From assembly GCA_003427395.1 (NCBI GenBank), contig BFEA01000259.1, positions 1,605,336 through 1,650,089 of the forward strand: a stretch of DNA of 44,754 nt, read 5' to 3'. Positions within the stretch are counted from its first letter, which is position 1; each line of letters starts with the position of its first letter. Positions 18,977 through 30,300 of the stretch are shown one piece after another. The stretch is from Chara braunii. Lineage: Eukaryota > Streptophyta > Charophyceae > Charales > Characeae. A program made the translations under genes and the position numbers. The notes beneath the pieces were generated by a model that worked only from the letters and a program-made list of their open reading frames with translations, did not search any database and was not told the DNA's origin.

Positions 18977-20745
18977 AAAAAAAAAAAAATCCAAAAAATC
19001 TGCAAAAANAAAAATGTTATNCNNAAAAANAANTTNAANAACTTTTTTTTTTTTTTTTTAGGAAGCTGAANAATTTTTTTTTTTTTTTTTTTTTTTACAA
19101 TCAACTCTGCGTTTCATTGAACAAGAAACAAAAAGGGGAGGCCTGAAATTCTCCACAAGCAACCCGGAAAATAATAGCCTCTCAGCTGCCTCTGGGACCA
19201 TTACCCAGTTTCTGGTGCAGGCCTTGGGAATTATAGTCCAGAAGCAGAAATGGCCGGATTGGCATTGAGCAGAGACTGCTGATGTTCATAGGGGGAGGGG
19301 GCCGGAGGGGAGGCACAGTGACTGGCCCATAGAAGACGCTCGGTCCTGATGCTACCGGCTGACCCCTGGCCGGTATCGCCCACCTGCTGTAGCTGGTATC
19401 GCACCTGCTGGTGGGTGCAGCTCCCGCATGTTCCCTCGTTGGAGGCTTGAGCATGGATGTGGCTGCTACGGGGTTCCCCGCAATACTATAATGACAATAA
19501 AAAAAGGCCTTAAAGGCAGTCCTGCCCAGATTTGACAGGTAATTGAATTGGTTGGGCTTAAAGAATTAGCCTTTAAAAAAAAAAAAAAACAAAAAAAAAA
19601 ACAAATTTAAGATAAAAGGTACTTTGTTTTTCTTTTTTTTTTGGGGCCGGCCGAGCAAGTGGTCCCGGGCCACTCTGGTAGCCTAGTTCAGAACACCATT
19701 TTTTTATTTTGTTTTTGGGTCGATTTGTAATAGATCTTGAAAAGTGTGTTTGCAACTTTGCATCAATGTTTGTTGGACAAGAAGTGTGCAAGGAAAAGCT
19801 CTAGAAAGGCAGCAGCCAGGGGAAATGGGATGGATTGAGGGGGTGAGAGAGGAGCATGGCACAGCAACTGACTTCCATTTTGTTCGTGGGTGTTTTTTCT
19901 TTTCTTTTTTTTTTTTTCTTTTTTTTTTTCCGTGGGTGTTGACTGTGGCAAAATATACTTCATTTATTTATTTGTTTCAAAATTAACAGGCTTTTTTTGT
20001 GCTGGAGGTGGTCCTCGCTTGCTTCTCAAGATTGCCAACGTAGATCTTTAGATCTTTCGCCGTCGGAGCATGGATAGCTCTGCCACACTGGGCCCCATGG
20101 AAGCCTCAGAAACGGTTCTCGGTATTGTCAACGACACTAGCTGACGTCAACGAGGCAGCTTTCGGCAAGAGAGGGGAGGTGCACGGTGCAAGCATAGTTT
20201 GGTCGTGTGTTGCTTTTGATTGATATTTCTGCAGGTCTTTATGAAGATCAACAACGGTCAGGCTTGTGGATGCGCCCAGGCCTTTATGTGCAGCCATTTT
20301 GTCTGGTGCGGTCATTTTGATTTGATTGGATTTGATTGGGCTTGATTCGGCTAGCGTTTAGTCGATTTGATTTTTTTTTTTGGTTTTATTTCATTTGGTA
20401 ATGATTTGTGTTTCGATTCGTGTTTGATTTGATTCGATCCTTTTCCGCTGTTCGGAATACTTTTTTAAGTTTTTATCAAATTTAAGTTTTTATAAAATTT
20501 TATGTTCTTTTGTTAGTGTAGTTGTAAGAGCTAGATATCTGCGGGAGGAGTTGGTTCATTCAGGTTGATTGCCTTTTTTTTTTTTTTTTTTGACTTGAGA
20601 TTCAGTTGTTATTCTTCGGCGTGATTGGTCGGACTGGAGAAGTGAGGGGGGGGGTCGGGGGAGGGAGGGAAAGAGAGAAGACCGTGGGAGGAGGAGGAGG
20701 AGGAGTGAGAAAAACAAAGAGAAAAAGAAAAAGGTGGAAGACGGT
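18977..20745. other. Low-complexity and unique sequence up to the PARP16-like gene
   Basis: A/T runs with scattered Ns at 19009-19071, A-rich 19576-19606, T-rich 19894-19930 and 20573-20591. A GATTTGATTGGA-like short repeat occurs at 20313-20360. The last 150 bp before the gene (GGGGGG, GAGGAGGAGG, AAGAAAAAGG) would be its 5' UTR and promoter. No TATA box stands out; ATTGG, an inverted CCAAT, is at about 20624. Confidence 0.55.
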
Positions 20746-20980
20746 ATGGCAGAGCCCCAGGTAAGCCGATCTCCATGTGAAAGCATGGCCAGCCAAGTGA
20801 ATATGGACGGACAGAGAGACGTGGGGATGGTGGATGTTAAGCGCGAGGTAGACATGGCAGAAATTGACCGTGCCGAGCTTGAGGAGTCGGTGATGGACGT
20901 CTGCCGCCAATCTCCTGAGGGGGTGGATCTCCTGGTCTCGTCATTTGTGCAGTCATTGCGAAGCTATCGCAGACCAACTG
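20746..20980 (+). CDS. PARP16: PARP16-like exon 1 (residues 1-78 plus first base of 79)
   Basis: Begins at the ATG in GACGGTATGGC, preferred because an A or G at -3 and G at +4 frame it and no nearer upstream ATG lies in frame. Encodes an acidic start ([10 protein letters not shown], then [19 protein letters not shown]) and the family block [16 protein letters not shown]. The donor is ACTG|GTAGGT at 20981. A stronger-looking donor, CCCAG|GTAAGC, sits inside the exon at 20761 after codon 5. Using it would remove the conserved block, so I take it as cryptic or as an alternative site. Confidence 0.82.
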
Positions 20981-23616
20981 GTAGGTGGTTGTCCATTGCA
21001 GCTCTAGTTGCTGATGCGCAATTGCTTGCTTCTCCTTAATTTGTTATTTTGTCCCGATGAGAAGTATAATGATAACATACGAATGCTGTATAAAAAACTA
21101 CTTTTTTTTTTTTTACTTTTTTAAAGTCTTTTTGTGTTACAAAATACATTAAATATAGGACGTGTTATACGCCATATTGTTTTTCAACTGGCGTTCGTCC
21201 ATGAGGTGAGAGAAAAATATATGGCTGTTCCCCGATGAGGCGAAGGCAGCTTTAAACCACTAGTACGTCCGAGCCTGCTTTTGCCGACCCTGAATTTCAC
21301 TGCGCTCCGAGTTTGCCGAGCCTGGGTACCACTCCGTTTTCTTTCTGGTACTCTCACGAAAAAAAAAAAAAAAAAAAAAAAAAAAGAAGAAGAAAAGTTG
21401 CGGCCGTGACCTCAAAAAAAAAGAAAAGAAAAAAAAAGGAAACAAAGCTTTGGCCGTGATTGCAGTTGTATACATTCTTGGAAGTGGTAATGTGAGTGTG
21501 CCCTCAGTGAGGGCATCTCAGCCCCGCGGCCAGGTTGTCAGATTCGAAAAAGAGAATAGAAGGGGGGGGAAACGGGCACACTGATCCGGCCATGAAAATG
21601 GCTGGATACATTCCTCTTAGTACCAGTGTGACGAGTGTTACAATCCTCTGACAAAACACAGCTTGAGCAGATCACGGACGGCTTGAGCAATTCACGGATT
21701 CCCCCCTGCCTCATTGGCGGGGGACTTGTAAGAAACACACGAGGAAGAAAAAAAAGAAAACAGTAACATCCAGAATGTGACCGCCTTACTGGTGAGATGC
21801 ATTCTGTGGAGGAAGACTCTGAGCACGACCTCCAAGACTACCCTGCCCGACATCATTGCAGTAGAGATAGTACTTTCTTTTTTTCCTTGTTCTTTCACTC
21901 GTGGGCAATATAAAAATCTGATTTATGGGACAGTGCCGACCCTGTGTCCCACCCCCCATAACTTCGGGAACTGGCAAAACATTGTAATTTCCCAACACTG
22001 GCGGAGGTACTAGTGGTTAAAAAAAAAAAAGAAAAAAAAAAGAAAGGTCATATTATTATATTATATTATATTATGCCAATAATAGCTGCACCAGGGCTCG
22101 TCCGACTATATGCTTCAATCAGGGCTGGGGAGGGAGGTGAGGACCTGCTTAGCCCTGATGCCTATAACCACTGTTCGGTCAGGTCACTAGAAAAGGGTGA
22201 GATGATCCTGGGTGGTAAAAAAATTAAGGTAGGACCTTGGGAGTAGGGATGTGCGGGGGACAGTAATGATGAGTGTAAGGGTGGGAGGGAGTCGCATAGG
22301 GGGCTGTACAGAAAAATCGTCTGGATGATCAATTGCCCAACTACTGAAGGGAGTGTCATATGCCTGGTCATGGCTAGCCTCTACAACAACCTGGACTTTT
22401 ATTTATAAAAAAAAAAGCTGCACTATTCAATGTATTGTATTCATTGTAATGATCTTGAGGTTTATACGAAGTACATATGGTCTGAAGTCTGGACAAGTAG
22501 ACAAACAAGGTCTCAGCGTGCGTTTTATCTGTTTTTTTTTTTTTTTTTGGTCCTTCGGCTGTACTCATGCTGCTTGTTACATTTTCAGTTTTTTTTTTTT
22601 TTTTTTTCCTCCCACAAATGCACTGGCTAGTTGTTTTGTGCCGGCTTATATGTGTGCAGCAGTTGTTTCCCAAATGTATGAACATGTATTGTTATGGTGT
22701 GTAATCCAACATTGCGAAGATTAGGTAATAATAGGGTGGGGCGCGGCGCTACCGGGAGCGCTGCGCTCTGCCCCGGGTTGCGGCATCGCACAGGTGGGCC
22801 ATGGTGACGGTGCGCGGCGGAGATGGTGGCCATCTCTTCTGTAAACCAGGCGCTTTGCGCACGCGCAGGTGACCGAAGGCGCTTGTCCACGCCACGTCAC
22901 AAGCTGATGTGGCGATTGGACTGACTCCCGTTTTTCTTCTTCTGGGAGTTCCACGTTTCACTCCATTGCCGCTGCTGTTTTGCACGTGGCATTTGGCCTG
23001 AGAGGCAGTGGCTATGTCGATGCCTGTGGAGTACAGTGGAGTCAGCCCTTGGTAAAACTGAAGTGCGAGTGCAGTGGCGACTGCAATCATGAGGAGGTAG
23101 ATATGTAGCATAGTTAGGGTGCTACTCGTCATCAGCAACGGGGCGTTGATCACCACCAGCACCATCATCAACTGGCCGCGGTTCGACACCATCATCACAG
23201 TAATGGTTCGACATCATCATTAGGGTGCTGCTCGTCATCATCATCAACAGGGCGTGGTTCGACATCATCATCACGGTAATGGTTTGTCATCGTCATCAGG
23301 GGGCTGCTCGTCATCACCATCATCATCATCAGGGTACTGCTCGTCATCATCATCAAGGCGTACGTCCTCACTCCTGTTCGGCGCTAGTATCATCATCATT
23401 ATCAAGGAGCCGTTCATCAGGGGTGCTGCTTGTCACTCATTGTTGTATTACCATCGTCAATATTTCACCATCATGGCTTGGCAAAGCTCGTCATCGTAGG
23501 GCGCTGCTCATCCTTATCATCATCATCATCATCATCATCATCATTAGGTTATCATCAAAGGCGCTCGTCATCAACACCATCATCATCATGTTGTCATCAC
23601 TGGGCGCTGTGTGTCG

Positions 23617-23666
<50 letters not shown>

Positions 23667-26417
23667 TTTACCGACATCATCATCATCATTATCATCTTTA
23701 CCGACATCATCATCATCATCATCATCATTACCATCATCAGTTTGTAATCATAGGGGCTGTTGGTGCTGCTCTTTAAGTATGATCAGCATCATCATTTTGT
23801 CTTCATTCTCATCATTACCATCATCATCATCAGTTTGTTATCATTAGATGTTATTCTTCAAGGCATTGTTTGCCTTTTGCATCAGCAGGTGAGTTGGTCG
23901 TCACGATCATCCTCATCATCATCAGCTTCAGGGTGCTGTTCATCGTCATCAGCAAAATCCAAAAAATCTCATCTACCTTTTCTTCATCGTAAGTTTCAAA
24001 AATTTTCGATTCTTTCATTCATATTTTAGGAATCCTATGGGGTTATTGCATATTTTTGAAGAGGCCCTGCTTTTCCAAATTGCGAAGGACATTTTGGTAA
24101 GTGTGTCATCAGTAACTGTAGTAGGCTGGATCGGATCGTTCCTGGAGGGCTAAACGGTAGGAAGGGGGTGGGGGGAGCTCTATCTTGCAGGGGCATCACA
24201 AGGTGGGGGGTGAATGCCTCAAAGAGGGTAGGGGCGGAGTAGGGGGTTGCGCCTTTCTGGGGCAGGGGCTGGTGCATGGGTCAATATCAGCCCCTGCGGA
24301 GGCAGAAATGAGCAAGGGGTGGGGGGGCATGCTTTAGGTGGGAACTGCGTGCTCCTGGGGAAAGGGGGGTAGAGGGTTGGTCCTATATTGGGGCCGAGGG
24401 AGAGTGGGTGACTCACCTCGGCGGAGGCAGCGTAGGGCTGAAGGGGGAGGGGTAGGGGGAGGGAGCGATCTCTCTCGAATAAGCCTATCATCCAGTTTAC
24501 TATTTCTTTCCATTTGGTTTTGCCTTTCGAGGAGGCTGTAGGAATAGGTGCTATCTGGCAAGTCATCTGCGATCCTGCGAAGGGTGGTTGAAAATTTGGT
24601 GGCCCTCGAAGACCGATGCTAGAGCAACGCTGGCCGGAGCCGGAGCCAGGTGGCGCAACTCTGTGACCTAGCTTAGTGGGGGCGTGAGGCGTGGTAGAGA
24701 GCTCTGGGGGGCTGTTTGTGGGGGCAGTCTCAGTGGTCATCGGGGGTTGTAACTGGAGCAATGCTGGCCGGTGCTGGAGCAAGGTGGTGCAACTCTGTAA
24801 CCTAACCTGATGGGAGCATGAGGCCTGGAAGAGCTTCGGTTCGTGCTGAAAACAGCCATGCTGGTGGTGGTCGTAGGTGGATTGAATAGGTTTCACCTAT
24901 CTGATTCGTGGTTGGGAGGCGTTTTGACACACATATTCTAGTGACTTGGTAGAGTTTGAATAGTGGGAAAAAAAAAAAGTCCGTTGTTCTTATGAATGCC
25001 TTAGGACTCTAGGGACTCTTAGCAACCCATCTTAGGTGGTTTCGATGTTGTCATACTCAGTGATCTGCGGCTGTTCGATGCCAGAACGACGCTGGCCGGT
25101 GCTGGGGTGTTGCCCTGTAACCTGCTGATGCAGGAGCGTGAGGCCTGGTAGAGAGATCTGGGGATGCTTTGGGGTGGGCATCCCAAGGGACAGCCAAGGA
25201 TTGCTGCTGGGACGACGCTGGTCGGAGCTGGGGCGAGTTGTGTTGCCCTGTAACCCAGCAGGGTGGGGATGTGAGGCCTGGAAGAGCTCAGCAGGGAGTA
25301 AGACTGTTGGAAAGTCTTAGAAGGGCTTGTTAGGGATCCCGAGGGCTGGGAGTAAGACTGTTGGAAAGTCTTAGAAGGGCTTGTTAGGGATCCCGAGGGC
25401 TGTGAGCATTCGTAGGACCTCTGTGGTAACCTATTGCATGAGTAGTTCCTTAATAGGTCGTTAGATATTCATGATCCTCCCCATGCTTTCTCATTCATAC
25501 CGTGTTCACTGATGTTCTCAGCCGAAGCCAGGTAATGGCCCCGGTATCTCAAATAATCTCAAATGTTCTCAATGATCTGTACAATTTGAAATAGGATGCT
25601 GGGCCCGGTTCCCAGCATGTGCTGCTCCCCACGAATAGACTGGAGCATTTGTTTAATAAAAAAAGAAAAAAAAAGAAGGTAATAATAATGTAATATTATT
25701 ATTATAATAATAAAATATAATATATAATGATATAATAAATTAATAAATAATAAATGAATAATATAATAATATAATAAAGCTACTTCACCCTCGTCTGGCC
25801 CATAAAATGCAGAGAATGACCGAACTAGCCCCACGGTAGACACAGGTTCAGAGTTACAAGGCCCGAAATGGGAAGGCTGGGCCCCGGGCCGAGTATAAGT
25901 CGGGGGACATAGTGCAGGTGAGGAAATGTGCTCGCCAGCAGAAGCGAGCACCTCGATACTTTTTCAGCAAGTTTGGCGTGGTTGAGCTCGGACCGAATGC
26001 GTTGTGCCTGAGGCTTCCTGCAGTCGATAGGCCCATCCGATCATCAGACATGTGTCGTATCTTCGTCCCTTTCTCCCTTGCCTCTTAGCTTCCTTCTTGA
26101 TTTTGTTTTTTCCCCCCCGTTGGTGGGATGTTTGTGCACTCACCGAAAGCGGCTCGAATCCAGGCTTTTCTTCATTTTCAGTGTTTTCGGTTGTGTGGGG
26201 TGGGGGGGAAGGGGATGTAAATGGTTTTTAAATAGGGGCTAGTTTGATTCTTTAATTTATTTGTTATGTTGGATTCAATAGGCAATTCTGAGGTGACCCT
26301 CAGCCAAAAGCTGTTTGTGTTTGATTCTTTAGTTTATTTGTTATGTTGGATTCAGTAGGCAATTCTGAGGTGACCCTCAGCCAAAAGCCGTTTGCATTGG
26401 AATTCTACGCACCAGAT

Positions 26418-26449
<32 letters not shown>

Positions 26450-27300
26450 CCAGAGGCAGCCCGAGCACCCAGAAAGACCCAGTAATAACAGTACAGCATT
26501 GCCGACCAGATGGGAATTTACTTGCGTCTCTAGCCTACCTGTGTCCCTGCCTTTCATACCGGTGTCCACACCATTGCCTGGCGTGGGTGGGGGCATCAGC
26601 AATAGTGGCATCGCGGTAGGGTTGATGGTTGCAGCGATGTTTTCCGTGCGTCAATTGCAGATTTTGAGTTGTGGGCTTGATTCCGCATGCGGACGCTCTT
26701 CTTCTCCTTGTGCACTTGTACACCTTCGCTGTATTTAACACTATTATTATTAAGTATAGCTGCTCATCTCCCTTACCTCTTCTCTTTCATCTCGGCTGCA
26801 ATGCTGCACAGACTGTGGGGTGTACACCCGCAGATTGAAGATTCTTGTCTTTCATACATATCTGCGTCCCCCCTGCCTTTCATATCTGCATCCTTACCCT
26901 ACATAGCTTTGTCACTGTTCTCTTCCTCCTCTCTCTGTTATACCTTTGCCCGTTCCCAGTTTCCCGGTCATCGAAGACTCGGGCGGTGAGGCGGTCATCG
27001 TAAGAGCTTGAGCTCTTCAAACGACAAAAACAGGCAACCGGCGAACCTTATGCCTCCCTGCCGTTACCGGCGAACCTTACGCCTCCCTGCCGTTACCGAT
27101 TACCAGGTGGGAATGCACTGGTGTCATTTTTTATTATTTTTAAATAATTTTTTATTATTTTTAAACTGAGTTGGGATCCGGGCCGCCCGGGTGACAGGCA
27201 GGGGCCCGGGGGAGGTCCCGGGCGGCCTGGCCGGGCAGGGCACCCGGTTGGGGGCCGGGCCCTCCCAGCGCACTCACCTGCCGGGGGATTTCAGAACCCC

Positions 27301-27397
<97 letters not shown>

Positions 27398-30300
27398 NTG
27401 TTCGAATCATACTTGCAGCTCATGCACAGGGTGCCGCACGCACATGCACGCACACACAAGTGATGCGGCGCATTAAAAAAATAGAAAAACAAAAATGTCC
27501 TCGATGTGTTCAGCCTCTGTTCGAAAGGATCCCTAGAGCATATTAGCTAGGACCCGANGNCATGCAGAGATACACTTCAACCTTGTACTACCTGAGGGTG
27601 GCCAGAGAATATATAGTCTGGATTCGAATTCAGGTCTGTGCATGTCGGTTATGGGTCACCATTTCTCTGTTTTTGCGCTTTTCTTTTCTTTTCTCGTTTT
27701 TCTTTTCTTAGGAATACGTGTAGTGGCCCTAAGGGCCTTTACTCACCAAATGCACAAAAGACAAAACATATGGTGGCGTATTATTCCACGTTCTGCAGAA
27801 GATTCATTCTAATTTTGCACATTTCGTGAGTAGTGCAGTCAAGCCCTAAGAGTCACGTGCAGAGACCAACAGGCCCTAGCTACGCGAGCAACCCATAACT
27901 GCTGAAACACAGACCTGAATTCGAAACTTGACTACATATTCGCCCAGCTCGTGCTCTATTTCATATTCACTACCTGCCTCAATTTTGGTGGGGGGGTCTG
28001 CGCTACATGTCTGCGAGGACCCTTCGGATAGCCTGCACGGGCTGTCTGAGCCGTGTTAAGGGGAGCCGTTATGTGTCTCTCTCTCTCTCTCCTTGTATAC
28101 ACACACACCCCTTACAAAAAAAAAAAAGAAGGAAAAAATGCATCTGCGCCCCATCACAGACACCCCCCAAACCCCAGCACCCCCCACCCAGACCAACCCC
28201 CCATCCCCACACCAAAACCAAAATTTTATTGCAGATTCGGGGTCCTCTCGCTGAGCGCAGAACGACCCCGGTTTCAAAAAAAAAAATAAAAAAAATTCTG
28301 GGCGTTTTTTTGTCCTGCCCGGCTTACCCGGGCGGGCCCCCCGGGCCCAACCGGCTGGGCCCAGCCCGGCAGGGCAGGCCCGGCCAGGCGGCGTCCTCAC
28401 TCAGTTTTTAAATAAATTTTTAGTATTTTTTATTTTTTTTGTTTTCCGATAAAAACAGAACCTTATGGTTCTGGCTCCTTTTCCATTCTGGGGAGCATCA
28501 GTCCGGTTCGTATTCCCCCGGCAAGTCAGAAAGAATTACAATAGATACTCACGCAAGCTCCTCCCCCTTCTGGCGTGGAGGGGGCCGAAAAATGGCATTG
28601 ATTTCACCCGAATAGAATGCCCGGTCATGATCACTGTATCTAGACTGAAAGTTGCACTAAATACAGCTATGATGACCGGGCGTTCTATTCGGGTGAAGAC
28701 GGTAGGGAAGGATGTACCTTTCTTCACCCCTGCCTAAGTTAGCCTGTTTCGTCATTCTGCAGTGCTTGAATGCTATTCTATAATTTCTATTTACTTCTCG
28801 TCTAGGGCCCTTGCTTGCACTGGTGTCAATTCTATTTAGAGATACTTTACAGATGGGAAGAGCATTCAGAGTTGCGAACGCCGAACGCCAAACGCCGAAC
28901 ACAAAGTGGTCCATTCAGTTCGGTTCAGTTCGGTTCCGTTCAGTTCGAGAGCTGTGTTTGCTGAACTGTTAAGGTCATAAAGTAGCTGGGTTGTGATTGC
29001 GTACAATTCTTTTGATGGGATTGCGACTTGGCATTGGTTGGGACTTTTCTGTGTGGCAGTATGTGCGCCTTTCCCAACAACATTCTTTCGCAAAGGATCT
29101 GAGCAAGTGGAGAAGGATTTCTTTGGAGCCGAGAATTGCGTCGCACATTTCCCGCGAATCGGAGCTATAGCGGCTGCCGCAAGATTAACGAGAGCTGAGT
29201 CAAATGAAGTCGATGGGCGATCACAACAAGGTCAGCAGCAAAATGCAAATCGGAATCCTCTGCAGTGTCTTCCACTGAGGGCCCTCTATCTCCTTCATTG
29301 GATCGTCACATGCAGGCGCCGTCTCCGGCTTGTTGAGGACCCTGCGTCGGAGATTGCGCACATGCTTCCCCCTGGAACATCTCCTTGGGCTTTCTCGTCT
29401 GCAGGCGCAAGCCAATGGTTGGGCAGTGCCGTTCCACATGTAGTTCTCGAGGTATGAGGACTCGCTTCTCCTCATCATCTCCTACCTGCTCTTCTTTCCT
29501 CTTTTCTCCTCTCCCTCATTCCCTCCCTCCTTTCTTTCCCCTCTTCTTCCTGTCACCTCGCTTCCCTCCTCTCCTCCCTCCTCTCCTCCCTGGCCCCTCC
29601 TCTCCTCCCTCCTCCCTCCTTCTCTCCCCCCAATCCCTCTACCCTCTCCTCGCCTCCCTTTCCCATCTACCCTCTCTTCTCGCCCCCCTCCTCTTCTTTC
29701 TCTCCTCCGCCTTCCACTCCCCCTCCCCCCCCATCGTGCTCCTTGCATCCCCTGCCTCTAACCTCTCCCAACGTCCCTTCCCTACCTTCTTCCCCCGAAT
29801 ACAACGTACGGCCATTACAGCTGTATTTTGGGTATCTTTCAGTCTAAATACAGCTACCATGACCGCACGTTGTATTCGGGGGAAGAAGGTAGTCCCCTTC
29901 TCCTCCCTTCGTCCTCGCCGTCTCCCCTCGTTTCTTGTCATTTGTTACGATCCTGGCCAATTTTGAAGTATACATTCATGAGAGAGCACAATGCCGTCCA
30001 AATTTCAAAAAGAAATGAATGAACTTGAGAGGAGAGAGAGAGGAAGAAGAAGAAGAAGAAGAAGAAGAAGAAGAAGAAGAAGAAGAAGAAGAAGAAGAAG
30101 AAGAAGAAGACGTACAACAGCAAAGACCAATGGTAATTCCCTTCTTCGCCAACCACTCTCTTCCTCCTTTTCTCCTCCCCTTGTATTCAAACAATAAATA
30201 ATAATAATAATGTTGAATGGCTGAACCAGAATCAATGTCCGAATCCCTCTTCTACTGCAGGCACAACATGAGGTCCACCGTAGCCATGGCCACCCTTCTT

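Noticed and set aside
23225-23776. His- and Ile-rich ORF of 183 codons
   Set aside because: Translation of the (ATC)n microsatellite.
24219-24896. 225-codon minus-strand ORF
   Set aside because: Pro/Ser-rich product of a G-rich strand that spans two copies of the 90-bp repeat unit; no recognisable domain.
29385-29966. 193-codon ORF starting at 29385
   Set aside because: Shifted frame over the end of PARP16-like exon 2, a C/T-only tract and a MITE.
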